Translations under genes and position numbers: made by a program
In this document: piece by piece, positions 22,258-32,471 of the stretch
Layout of the letters: every line of letters starts with the position of its first letter
Position numbering within the stretch: position 1 is the stretch's first letter
The notes under the pieces: model-generated
What the model was told of the DNA's origin: nothing
Database searches by the model: none
Seen by the model: the letters and a program-made list of their open reading frames with translations, nothing else
From: Phragmites australis
Taxonomy: Eukaryota > Streptophyta > Magnoliopsida > Poales > Poaceae
Length of the DNA stretch: 64,000 nt
NCBI RefSeq assembly: GCF_958298935.1
Contig: NC_084935.1
Span: 6,024,001 to 6,088,000 of the forward strand
Reading direction: 5' to 3'

Positions 22258-23902
22258 TGTCGAGATAACTACTGGATAACTACCATATCCGAACACCTCA
22301 GAGTTTTCTACAATTCTCGGGACATATCTCTATCTCTGGATGAGGAATCTTTAGATGAAAGAAAACTATCCGTAGGTAACCAAGGGATCCCGTAAACAAG
22401 AAAGTTTAACTTCAAAAATGAAAATAAAGACTCCAAAAGACGTACGATGCCCCAAAATATATACGAAACCTGTAGCAAGGTTTGAAAATTCATTGATTAT
22501 TGGTTGATAATTGCGATTACCGAGCTTACCGGTCTGCATCGTTTTCATAATGCGAACACTTTTCGAAATTGAATTCAAAAAAAAAATCAAAAAAAACCTA
22601 AAAAAACTAGAGACGATTCTAAGCCTTTCTGTGGAAAAAAAAATCATAATGGCGTTTGCATCATATTCTATAGGGAGAAAGTTGAAACTTGCAGCTCTTT
22701 TATCAACTTATGTTAAGAAAAAGCTTAACATACTAGCACTTTGTGTAGGGCGTACCTTAAGAGGATATTTAAAATTAGTTTCACTTTATTTAGAGTTTAT
22801 TAATTTCTCCATGATTTTTACAAAGTTCACAAACAGAAAGTGAATATATTAAGAAACAACACTGTAATTAATTTTTTCATGTCTACCATTATTATTTCTA
22901 CATAAAGCATAGTATAAGGAAACTAGTAAAAGTGATTTCATTAATTTTGGAGGTGTTATGGATTAGTTATGAATTAATCTAGTTGCAACACATTTACACA
23001 ATCATGCATATTACAATAACTATTCACGAGTTCATGTATTTTTAAAAGACGTAGGACATGTAAAAAGACTAACAAATTTGGTTTCATGATTTTTGGATTA
23101 GCAAAGAGTTAACTATGCATTTAACTAGATTTAGCAAATACATTTTCTCACATAAAATATTTAACTTTTTTATGAGTATAAATACTTTTATTATGTAGAT
23201 CATGTTACAAGGAAACCAACAAAATTTATTTCACTTGATTTAAAACTAAGATGAATTAGTTATTGATTTTACAAGGTTAAGCCATTTTTTTGGTTTTTTG
23301 TTGAACTTCACCGGTTAACGAGAAATGCGCTCGGTAAATCGAAAAATTCGATCAGTTACCGGTGAATGCAGTCAATGCGAGAAATGCGAAAAAAACGATC
23401 GATAAATCGGTCGGTTCCTGGTGGAGTTCAATCGGTTACCGTTTGATCGATTCGGTCCAAATTTACCTCGAATTGCAAATTTGTCCAAATTTTGACCGGT
23501 TTTCGCGGTAACCGCGCATTTCCTGTTACCGCCGGGGACCGATTTTTGGGGTCCAAACGAATTTGTGAACCTTGACATGGAAACCCTCTGGAGGAGAAGA
23601 CACACCCAAACGAAGAGATAAAAGCCTAAACAAGTCGAGACAGGCAACACAAAGTCATTAGAAGCCATCAAAATTCAAGGAGAAAGTCACTAACTCGGTT
23701 TAGATCCATCTAGACTAGCAACATTCTTCTTGTAACAAGCTCAGATCAATACAAGACAAACAAGACGTCGGATTATTATCCTCCAGGAGGCCCGAACCTG
23801 TCTAGAAACACATATATACCGCTCGTGATTCGTTTACTTAAAGCATCCCTTAATTCTTCAATAAGTTCGTTAGATCGATGATTCAACAATCGTTGATAAC
23901 TA
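22258..23902 (+). repeat. 5' LTR of the gypsy element, split by an insertion
   Basis: It begins about TGTCGAGATAACTACTGG and ends near CGTTGATAACTA. It aligns with the 3' LTR at 28070-28596 through landmarks such as GATAACTACTGGATAACTAC, GACGTACGATGC, GGAGGAGAAGACACACCCAA and AACCTGTCTA. It is interrupted at 22476 by a 1.1-kb element that ends at 23574. Confidence 0.8.
22476..23574. mobile_element. Non-autonomous DNA element inside the 5' LTR
   Basis: It is bounded by an imperfect inverted repeat CAAGGTTTGAAAATTCATTG (left) and ...CAAACGAATTTGTGAACCTTG (right). It lies exactly where the 5' LTR is interrupted relative to the 3' LTR. The subterminal regions are rich in GGTTACCG/CGGTAACCG motifs, the kind of clustered motif seen in hAT-like elements. 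No transposase is encoded. No convincing target duplication was found, so the superfamily is uncertain. Confidence 0.65.
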
Positions 23903-23919
23903 GCGTCGTCCGTGGGAAT

Positions 23920-24598
23920 CATGACAATAGGCATTGAAAATTCTACACGGAACATGTCGTCGATTTCGCGTGCCGAGGACCAATTTCCCGGACAAGGGGT
24001 TCTACAACAACTTCACCCCTCCCACTGACGAACCGGCGATCGATCAGGTGAACTTCGATGAGGAACTTTCCAGTGACAATTCTAGCGATGATGTAAGTCG
24101 CTTTATGGATCAATGCGTCAAAGATTACGACATCAAATTTGAACCACTCAGCTGCCAAGACAGCTGTGAATGCCTTATTCACCACAAGCCGGAATCTTCC
24201 CCCGCAATTTCCGACAACATGGATTGTCGAGACACCTATCCAGAGCAATTAGATGAAAAAAATTATGATGGCTCTGCCATCAAGCCAGATACGCAAGCCT
24301 TCCACGACATAGTACTTAAATCTTTGGCCACTCCTATCAGCCAGATATCGCTCCCCGTTACCTTCAGGAAGCATGACAACTTTCGGACAGAAAGATTTTG
24401 TTTGACGTGGTCGACTTTGAGACAGCATACAACGCCATTTTGAGAAGACATACTCTTGCCAAGTTCATGATAGCCACCCATTACATGTACCAATGTGTGA
24501 AGATCCCAGAATCCGAAGGTGTCATCACTATCCAGGATTGCCCAAAGACAGATCTCTATTGCGACAAGCGAAGTCTCGACATGGCATATCAACACTAA
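23920..24598 (+). pseudogene. Gypsy polyprotein fragment (5' part)
   Basis: A start-like Met follows the primer-binding region at 23,923. Frames then switch: 23,934-24,390 in one frame and 24,398-24,598 in the next. The second part reads Leu-Phe-Asp-Val-Val-Asp-Phe-Glu-Thr-Ala-Tyr-Asn-Ala-Ile, then Leu-Ala-Lys-Phe-Met and Lys-Arg-Ser-Leu-Asp-Met-Ala. These match the region between protease and reverse transcriptase in grass gypsy polyproteins. At least one 1-nt frameshift near 24,390 and a large deletion separate it from the expected gag. Confidence 0.7.
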
Positions 24599-25515
24599 AC
24601 AAGTAACCTAAGAATTCATGGATCACGTTAAACAAGAAGCCTCAGTCGTATCATGACCACAACGCCTCGAGACACAAACCCAAAAACTCATGGGCTGGGT
24701 TCCACGACTAGTTCGGAACTCATGTAACACCACCTACGCTATCCCGAAGTAATAAGGGTCATTGTTTATCGACTTAATCTAGTATGTGTCGTTTAGGTTT
24801 AAAATTTTAGATTACAATAGCTCGTGGGTTATCAATAAGCTCTATAAGTCACAAGCGTAAGTACTAAGAGGACATTCATAATAATAAATATCATATTGCC
24901 TAGAAAGTCGATAGAATTCATTTCATGCCTTACTTTTCTTTCTGTGCATCCTCATGTCCGACAATGGGATAAGCCGCTTCTCGGGTTCCACATCCCAAAC
25001 TCGCACCCGGAGCGACAAAAAGCTTTTATAGAACCAAGCGTAATATGATCTCTTTTATCTTTATTGTGTTTTCTATTTAGACTACCTACCCGAAAAATTC
25101 TTTCGGGCAAATAGTCGAGGGCTTAACAAGTACTAGGTGCTGAAAAACGAAAGCGATATATTTTGCACCCTCTAAAAGCAAAATCCAATGAGAAGGGAAT
25201 GATCGTTACGTTGCGAATTCGAGTTACGAAAAGACTCCTTATTGTGTTCCACAAGTGACCGAAGGCTATGATACCTCCCACTCAAGCGAACCTAAGGCTA
25301 ATCATAATAAGCGTTGCGATTAGTGATTAACACGTCTTGAACTAATCAAAGGAAGAAGTCAGTAAGGAGATCACGATATGCTATCGAATGCATCCAGTAC
25401 GAAATATTCCCGTCAAATACAAAAATCGTTTAAATTCCTACAAGTCTAACAAATCTCATTTAAATTCCTACAAGTCTAACAAATCTACCAAGTTATTTAT
25501 TACAGACTGCAGGGG
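24599..25515 (+). other. Degenerate internal region of the gypsy element
   Basis: No open frame or domain could be recognised. By position this is decayed, rearranged gypsy internal sequence up to the F2 insertion. A 30-bp direct duplication is present (TTTAAATTCCTACAAGTCTAAC at 25,430 and 25,459). Confidence 0.45.
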
Positions 25516-25524
25516 AAAGTTTTA

Positions 25525-26294
25525 GAGAAATTCTACGATTTGCCATCGAATAACCACCGATTCTACGATTTGCCATCGAATAAATTCCGTTTACTTCTAT
25601 ACTATCGAATAAATGATTTGGTTCCTTATCCGCCATCGAGCCATCTGAATTTCGAAACTACCCTCCACGGGACTCGTTCAGCCCATTATAAACAGTACCC
25701 GAGAGCTAAAAAAAGTCAAAAAGAATATATCGATTTTTGTGCACGCTCTATAATTCATAATCAACCCATTTTAACTGTATTCACCTAAAAATACTGTGTA
25801 GAATTCAAACTAAAATTCCTCAAAATGTGCTACTTTTGTAATACTGTGCATTTGAAAAAACTCACTTTTTCACCGCGGGAGATAATTTTAGAAATTATTA
25901 CATCACAATAGAGGAATATTAGTAAATGTTCTCAGATTTTTTGTAAATTTTTGTGAGGCTTAAAAATTGCGATAAGTTACAAAAGTAGCACATTTTGAGG
26001 ATTTTTAGTTTGAATTCTACACGGTATTTTTTAGTGAATGCAGTTAAAATGGGTTGATTATGAATTATAGAGCGTGCACAAAAATCGACATATTTTTTGT
26101 GACTTTTTTGAGCTCTCGGGTACTGTTCATAATGAGTCCAGCGGAGGGCAGTTTCGAAATTTTTTAAAAATCAGATGACTCGATGGCGGATAAAGAACCG
26201 AATCATTTATTCGATGGTATAGAAATAAACGGAATTTATTCGATGGTAAATCGTAGAATCGGTGATTATTCGATTGCAAATCGTAGAATTTCTC
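25525..26294. mobile_element. Foldback element F2 with perfect 9-bp target duplication
   Basis: Perfect target duplication AAAGTTTTA at 25516-25524 and 26295-26303. The terminal inverted repeat starts GAGAAATTCTACGATTTGCC. Each terminus carries the unit ATTCTACGATTTGCCATCGA in two tandem copies. The arms are inverted copies of one another, centred near 25,910. A 9-bp duplication and long inverted arms point to the Mutator-like superfamily. It lies inside the gypsy internal region. No coding capacity is visible. Confidence 0.88.
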
Positions 26295-26303
26295 AAAGTT
26301 TTA

Positions 26304-26603
26304 AGGCAGGACGATCTCAATGTCCTTGAGAAAAAAGGATGAAAGTGCTGATAAGATCGACGTGGTACTAGCAAGCTCTACGATGCTACCACGACCAGAA
26401 CGTTCACAAAAGACCCTTCAAACCCAGAGATCTGGTTTTACGACTCGTACAAAACCAGAAAATCAGCAACAAGCTATCTCTGAAGTGGAAGGGTCTCTAC
26501 ACAGTGGTCGAATCTTCTCGTCCTGGGTTTCTTAGCAATGGAGGGTGGATGAGTCTTCAATAATTCTTGGGACGTCGGTCAACTCCAAAAGTTTTATGTG
26601 TAA
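26304..26603 (+). pseudogene. Gypsy polyprotein fragment (C-terminal end)
   Basis: The frame near 26,474-26,603 reads Asn-Lys-Leu-Ser-Leu-Lys-Trp-Lys-Gly-Leu-Tyr-Thr-Val-Val-Glu, then Arg-Pro-Gly, and ends Asn-Ser-Trp-Asp-Val-Gly-Gln-Leu-Gln-Lys-Phe-Tyr-Val-stop (TAA at 26601). This is the standard C-terminus of gypsy integrase in grass elements. It fixes the plus orientation and shows that the element retained its pol end although the catalytic parts were lost. Confidence 0.75.
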
Positions 26604-27340
26604 GTATTAAGAGTCAGTTTACACTAGTAAATGTTTATATTTCTTGTAAGGTCGTTTGAATCTCTTTGTGCTCTTTTTTGTCTTCCCTAAACTCAACGTC
26701 TAGCACCCGTAAGACAGGTAGACTGGCAATAAGCTGCAATCCGGATACTTTTACGTATCGCGCACACCAAGATAAGCCCGAACAAGGTCACATGGGAATC
26801 GACTTTAGGAAACTCTTATTTCTACGACTAAAGGGGAAATATGAGTATTCAATTCTTTTCTCTTACCCTCATCGGCTAATTCATACTGGTCGGACGATAA
26901 TTTATCTTATTATCTCTAAGCTTTCTTCCTAGATAACCAGACGAGGGCTGGATGAATATAGTATACCAAGAGCTAACGACAACATATTGTGTGTGTGCCA
27001 AAACGACTTCCTTTGCATAGGGATGATGTTCTAGGGTCCCATCGCATTTTCTGTTCGAAATCTCTTCCGGCGCATGCGGGGGCTGTTGGTACAAAAGACC
27101 ATGAGAGTTAGTGCACTACAGCGATAAATGCGCTCAGTTTCTGATCTTTTGCTAGAAAAGGAGGACAAATAATCTCTTCACCATGTAAAACTTTCGCTGC
27201 AATGGTTCAACTTTCGAGCCTAGCCAACGATGAGTCTTATCTCCCCAGTCCTTTCGTGGGGATGGGAGGATATTTTTGGGCTAACTGGAAACCCTACTCA
27301 GATGGAACACCTTCTCGAGAACTCGAAGGCGTTCAAAACC

Positions 27341-27901
27341 ATGCTTTTTAAGGCGTTGCCGACACCTTGGCATCTGGACGGGCTGCAGCCCTAGGCGTTG
27401 CCCTCGCCTTGTTGTCCGTAGGTATGGCGTCCGCCTGAGCGTCCGTGGTGGCACCTAGGCACGGTATGGCGTCCCTAGGCATCAAGCGGACGCCATTCAA
27501 CAAGCCAACGTAGGTGGGCAGGCGCGTGCGGGAATGGTACAGACACGCCGCGCGGGAAGAAAAGGGAGGGACAGAGGAAAACTCAATTAGAGAGAGGGAG
27601 AGAGGGGAGGGGGGAAACCAAGTTGCGATGGCGTAACTTCAAGAACTTGGAGGCGGCGGCGGCTTTCCTCCGGTCCTTCGTGCGCTCCGCTCGGCGGGTT
27701 GCGCGGCGGATCTCCTCCGGTCCTTGGCGGCAGCGGCTCTACTCCGATCCTCAGGGGCGGAACACGTCTGGTTCTTGGTGGGACCTAGAGTAATTATAGG
27801 TTAGGATGTGAGTATGGCATTGCCTTCCCACGCACCATACTCGCCTAGGCGGCTGGAAGGGGGTGGGTCACCTCACCTCGACTTACCGCCTTAAAAACCA
27901 T
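27341..27901. mobile_element. Non-autonomous hAT-like element, 561 bp
   Basis: Flanked by near-identical 10-bp duplications GTTCAAAACC (27331-27340) and GTTCAGAACC (27902-27911). The inverted ends are ATGCTTTTTAAGGCG and CGCCTTAAAAACCAT. The interior is GC-rich and contrasts sharply with the AT-rich gypsy DNA around it. Subterminal GGCG/CGCC-rich motifs suggest a hAT-like element, but the 10-bp duplication makes this uncertain. It lies in the 3' untranslated part of the gypsy element. Confidence 0.75.
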
Positions 27902-28069
27902 GTTCAGAACCCCGAGTAGATGATCCCATAACCTAGAGAACCCGGTTTGACGCATCATCCTAGTCAGGAACCTAAGTATTACTCGATGATACAGTCGGGT
28001 AGAATGCTTATCTTTGCTGGCCAAGCACTTGACCCATCAAAGCCTCATTTCAAGTATTGGTGAGAGGTT

Positions 28070-28596
28070 TGATGATAACTACTGGATAACTACCATATCC
28101 CAACACCCCGGGATTTCCCACAATTCTCGGGGCATATCTCTATCTCCGGAAGAGGGATCCTTGGATGAAAGGAAACTACCTGTAGATACTCAGATGATCC
28201 CATAAATAGAAAAGTTTATCTCCAAAAACGAGAAGGAAGACTCCAGATGACGTACGATGCTCCCTATATATACGGAACCTAAGAACATTATGGAGGAGAA
28301 GACACACCCAAACAAAGAGACAAAAGCCCAAACAAGTCAAGACAAGTGACACGAAGTCATTAGAAGCCAAGGAGAAAATCACCCACTATGTTTAGTTCCA
28401 TCTAAGCTAGCTACACTCCTCTTATAACAGGCTAAGATCAATATAAGACAAACATGATATAGGGTTATTATCCTTCGAGAGGCTCGAACCTGTCTAAAAG
28501 CCCATGTGTGTTTTCCTCATGATTCGTCTACTCAAAACATCCTTTAAATTTTCAACAAGTTTGTTAGATCGGCGGTTCACCAATCGCCGATAGCTG
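28070..28596 (+). repeat. 3' LTR of the gypsy element
   Basis: It starts TGATGATAACTACTGG, preceded by a weak purine tract (GGTGAGAGG, 28059-28067). It aligns throughout with the split 5' LTR and ends near GCCGATAGCTG. No clean 5-bp target duplication can be seen. Confidence 0.8.
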
Positions 28597-28607
28597 CTCT
28601 CTAGCAT

Positions 28608-28756
28608 CTTCCCAATCAATGTAGAATAGCTAACTAGCAAAGTTATACCAAAAACAAATTATCTTGTATTGATCGTGCAAACACGATAAAAAGAGGAACA
28701 AACGCAAACAGAATACCCAAGTCTCATGCTTTCTGAAACTTTGGATAAGCATAAGT
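28608..28756. repeat. First of three dispersed copies of a 0.1-kb unit
   Basis: The unit begins around CTTCCCAATCAATGTAGAAT and contains AGTTATACCAAAAACAAA. Related copies lie at 29650-29760 and 29761-29902. Together with the 0.9-kb duplication, this indicates an ancestral tandem duplication in the 3' flank of the ribosomal protein copy. Confidence 0.75.
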
Positions 28757-28769
28757 CAATTAAAACTTT

Positions 28770-29640
28770 GCAAGAATTCACAAAGGGAACAACTTACCCA
28801 AGAGATCCTAGTGGGCTATTAGTGAAAAAGAGATATCATCTATCATATGCAACCGTGTTCGCTGGATCCTTAGCAAAGGAAACACCCCAATCAAGTAGAC
28901 ATCCTTTGAACATGGATTTATCACTAACCGAAAAACTTGACCATAGGAACTCACGAGATGACCTTTGAACACTACAACATGATAGTCAGAAGCCCAAAAC
29001 AATGAAACGTCAATTAACTCTACAATGCAAATATGAATGCTCACTCCACATTGCATGGTCACCTGACATGGAAATGCCAACCTTCAAGCTCACAAAATAA
29101 GTTATACAACTCTTGGACCTAAAATTAATGGCATAAACAACCAAACAGAAATGGAACCACTACTACTCTGAAAACTAATATCTTTGGAAGCTTCTTAGTG
29201 GTGCCCCTCTCACACTATGTACAAGAGTTTAATTACACTAAAACAAAAGCCAGTCTTGTTCAAGAGTTAAATGACAGAAGTTAGGGATAAAATGCAAAAA
29301 GATCATTAACTAGTTTCTGCTTCATGAGATGACCACACATAACTAGAAAATAGAGAGCACTACCTACCTACTACAGACTAGTTGGGGGCATTTGAATCCG
29401 AATGAAATCCATAAGATTTAGTTCAATTTAGGATTATATCCTAAAACTCCCAAGGAAATCATGCTTGTCTGCACCCGCACCTGAATGCTTGTAGATCCTA
29501 AACCTAACAGTTAAAGTTGGACAACCAAACAGAACACATTTAAATTTGTAACATTGCACAAATCATTTGAAAGTCCGGAACAAGGAAACCGACATTCCGA
29601 AGTCTCAATATCTCTTTGGAGGCTTCTCAACTAATGCCGC
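28770..29640. repeat. Right copy of the 0.9-kb duplication
   Basis: Homologous to 21333-22257. It has no gypsy insertion and runs straight into the next copy of the small unit at 29650. No coding sequence was recognised in it. Confidence 0.75.
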
Positions 29641-29649
29641 CCTTCAACC

Positions 29650-29902
29650 TTTTCGCAATCAATGTAGAGTAGCTAGCTAGGTAAGTTATACCAAAAACAA
29701 ACGATCTTGTATCAATTGTGCAATCACGACAACAAAGAGGAACAAACACAAACAGACTATCTTCCCAATATAGAATAGCTAACTAGCTAAGTTATACCAA
29801 AAACAAACTATCTGATATCAATTGTGCAACAAAGAGAACAAACACAAACAGAATACCACCAAGTCTCTTGCTTCATTCTGATTTTCGATAAGCATACGTC
29901 CA
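29650..29902. repeat. Second and third copies of the 0.1-kb unit, in tandem
   Basis: Two adjacent copies at 29650-29760 and 29761-29902. Both contain AGTTATACCAAAAACAAAC and a following AAAGAG(G)AACAAACACAAACAGA block. Confidence 0.75.
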
Positions 29903-30153
29903 TACAGAGTATTGCCAACCTACTCAAGGTTAAACCAGACTCCAAACCATTTTGAATAATCTAGGTCCCAAGAACTGAAACCTGATAGTCCAAAAAACTT
30001 TCAAGACACTTCTCTCTATATACATGAGGTAGATTTAACACTCTACATATCAAAAAGTACTATTACTTAATTTACTTAGGATCAAGGAAAACTCCAAAGC
30101 TGTCGAGAATCAATTCACAGGAACCGAGAAGCTCAATCGAACGAACCCATCAC

Positions 30154-30603
30154 TTACGCCACCAGAGTGCTCGCGGCGAAGGAATCGTACTTAAAGGTGG
30201 CAGGGATCTTCTTGGTGAGGCGGTAGTAGCGGGCAAGGCGGTGGACCCTGCTCTCGGCGAGGATGAGCCGGAACTTGGCGTCCACGTCCTTCCTGTTCCT
30301 GTCCAGGTGCTTCCTGATCGCGACGTTGACGAGGGAGTAGAGGCCCTCGGGCAGCTACGGCGCAAGCCCGCGGGTCCTGAGCACGCGCAGGATCTTGCCC
30401 CCGGTGACGGCCCGGGCGAGCGGCACGCCGTGCACGTCGCGGAGCAGCGCGCCGATCTGCGATGGCATCCGGCCCTTCTTGGCGGCGCGCACGATCGCGC
30501 CCTTCACCTCGGCCGCGGACGCCCTGGCCCAGCCCGGGGCGGAGCGCTGGTAGTGCAGTACGGAGGAGGACATGCCCTTTCTGGTGCCGTACATGCGGCC
30601 CAT
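30154..30603 (-). pseudogene. RPS13: 40S ribosomal protein S13 copy with one in-frame stop
   Basis: The frame from ATG 30603 to TAA 30154 is continuous except for TAG at 30355-30357 (codon 83), where the family has Glu (Ala-Pro-Glu-Ile-Pro-Glu). Without it the length is 149 residues, against 151 in typical plant S13 (uS15). Recognisable blocks are [40 protein letters not shown] and the end Ala-Ser-Thr-Leu-Val-Ala. It has no introns, although plant S13 genes usually have them, so a retrocopy origin is possible. However, the high GC3 and an intact promoter-like region argue that it was functional for a long time. Several normally invariant positions have changed, and three residues are missing after Leu-Val-Asn. 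It encodes a truncated protein unless the stop is an error or is bypassed. Confidence 0.85.
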
Positions 30604-30850
30604 GGCGGCGGACGGCGCCGGTTGCGGCGGGCGGTGCGCGGCGGCAGTGAGGGGTGAGAGCGACTGATCGAGCGAGCGGCGGCGGCGGCGATAGGGAAAC
30701 CTAAACAATGGGCTAAAAGCCCACCCGCTTGCGCTGACCGGTCGGAATTTCTCGGGCTCGGCCTACCCAATGTCCATCAATCAACGAGTAAACGGGCTAG
30801 GCCCATTCAACTGCCAGCCCAATATTCAGCCCAAGAGGAGCCCAAACAAA
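30604..30850 (-). promoter_or_regulatory. Ribosomal-protein-type promoter with Site II motifs
   Basis: Six TGGGCY/RGCCCA motifs lie upstream of the S13 copy, at 30709-30714, 30718-30723, 30800-30805, 30816-30821, 30828-30833 and 30839-30844. Clusters of this Site II motif are typical of plant ribosomal protein promoters and bind TCP factors. The leader has a CT-rich, GCC-rich character. That this promoter is active is inference. Confidence 0.65.
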
Positions 30851-30935
30851 TGCCTCCTTTCCTCCCTGTGGACTGGAGAAACTTCTTGTTAAAAAAATGT
30901 ACTGTTCAAATTTCTTTTCTTCTTTAGGTATTTTA

Positions 30936-31131
30936 GGCCTGTTTGTTTTTTGCTGTAGATTGTCACAATCTAGATTATATGGAGAAGCTCACTCCTTATA
31001 TTGTGGATTGTGAGATTTCGTAGTATAACGTGGATTATAGATTGTGAGAATCAATTTTTAGATTGTGACTATTTATTTTTGCTTTTGATTTTGAGGGTTG
31101 AATCCATAATTATAATAAAAAACAAACAAGG
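30936..31131. mobile_element. Tourist-like MITE
   Basis: The ends are GGCCTGTTTGTTTTTTGC and AAAAAACAAACAAGG, in inverted orientation, and the body contains several GATTGTG(A/G) repeats. The layout and motifs match the element at 63783-63975. No coding capacity. Confidence 0.65.
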
Positions 31132-32167
31132 TATTAAGCTTTCAGAGACTGATAAATACGTATATATTATATTTGTATCCACGTGAAAGTGAAACTGAGC
31201 CATGGCAGCAGTAGCTTTGCTGGGTGATGCAGAAATTTTCCTGTTAAACATTCGGCCGTTCTTACCGAACCAACGGACTTTACACGCCCGAGCCATGTCA
31301 TCGTTACATATCGATAACTAGTGTGCAGGTCTAAAGTTTACGGCCAATCGTGTCAGCACGATCAAGTGATGAGTGACGAGGCAAACTTTGCTGAAAGCAA
31401 CTCGGCACTGCACCTTGGCTGGTGCAAGGATGCATTCCAGCAAGCCAAGAACTCATGCTTTCAGCAGTGGAGTTACACACACTGAACTTGCATTGTGTTG
31501 GTCGGTAGCTTCCCCTTTTTTTGCAGAGATACAGGAACAGTGTATGGGCCGGTGTGACGAGCTGCATCTCGCATGCCTACCTTCTTATCCTCTCGTGGCA
31601 TCTCTTGCTGCTTATATCTATTTCTTCTTTCGAGACAGATTATATCTATTTCTTCTTTCGAGGCAGATTATATCTATTTCTGAAATGCAGGTCTTCTTTC
31701 CGTCTCGGAAAAGAAGGCTTGGTTAGGTTGGGCACAATGCAGGTGTAGGTAACAAACACTAGACTCTTGCATCTTGATTCCATCTACCCCTGTATCTAGC
31801 AATTCGGTCATTGCATGGTTGTTCTCAAGAAAGCAACCTCCTCATTTGCATTTCTGGATAAGGTCATAGCCTTTCCATGGTCTACTCCTACGTACACTTG
31901 CTTTTGCATCCGAGGAGCGAGTTAGTCATGGCTGCATAAACAAGACAGGTTATCTCTACAGGCTCATGCTTCTAGTAGGTGCATTATTCAGCTGATCGGA
32001 TCAAACAGCCTCTACTTGCAGGACTTGAACTTAGCTGCCAATTTATATTTTCTTTGCAGAATTGAAGCATGAAAAAAGGCATCTTGGGAGACAACCATGC
32101 AAAGTTCTGTATGATCAAGTTGTCTTGTGAATAAATTGATGGACATGGAGCAAAATTGTAACACTTA
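31132..32167. other. Intergenic stretch
   Basis: No gene is recognised. A 28-bp unit (TTATATCTATTTCTTCTTTC...) is repeated about 2.5 times at 31612-31682. Confidence 0.5.
31612..31682. repeat. 28-bp tandem repeat, 2.5 copies
   Basis: Units at 31612-31639 and 31640-31667 differ by one base; a partial third copy follows. Confidence 0.8.
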
Positions 32168-32468
32168 GGGCCTGTTTGTTTTAGGTTGCTTCTGATTTTT
32201 GTTTCTATCAGAAGTTCAGAAACTAGAAGCCTAAACAAACGGATTTGCTGAAAAATGATTTTTGGAGAAGTCAGAAGTCTGCTTCTGAGAAAATAAACTA
32301 GAAACTGAGAAGCTAACTGAGAGTAGTTTTTCTGAGAAATCATGTGCTGAGAAGTCAAAAAATTATTGTAAAATCCAACAGCTAAAATACAGAAACAGTT
32401 TTTTTTAGAAAAACAAAAAGCACATCTTTTCAGAAAAAACAAAAACAGAAAACTAAACAAACAGAACC
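32168..32468. mobile_element. Tourist-like MITE, 301 bp
   Basis: TSD TTA at 32165-32167 and 32469-32471. The inverted ends are GGGCCTGTTTGTTTTAGG and CTAAACAAACAGAACC. The interior is rich in AGAAG/CTTCT motifs. The 3-bp TTA duplication fits the PIF/Harbinger superfamily. Confidence 0.8.
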
Positions 32469-32471
32469 TTA

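Larger units (their letters stand above)
22258..28596 (+). mobile_element. Deleted Ty3/gypsy LTR retrotransposon with nested insertions
   Basis: Two related LTRs of about 530 bp flank an internal region. The 5' LTR is 22258-22475 plus 23575-23902; the 3' LTR is 28070-28596. After the 5' LTR, AGCGTCGTCCGTGGGAA (about 23,902-23,918) resembles the primer-binding region common in grass gypsy elements. Internal pol remnants at 23920-24598 and about 26,456-26,603 run on +. Three DNA elements are nested inside (22476-23574, 25525-26294, 27341-27901). Without these, about 3.9 kb remains, far less than an autonomous gypsy element, so gag, RT/RNaseH and most of integrase have been lost. The LTRs differ at many sites, so the insertion is old. 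Confidence 0.85.

Noticed and set aside
27081..28069. A longer 3' LTR starting at TGTTGGTACAAAAG (27,081)
   Set aside because: The 5' LTR has no counterpart of this segment; homology between the LTRs starts at 28070, and the lengths then agree (about 530 bp).
30241..30657. Plus-strand open frame of 138 aa
   Set aside because: Antisense of the S13 copy; GC-rich mirror frame.
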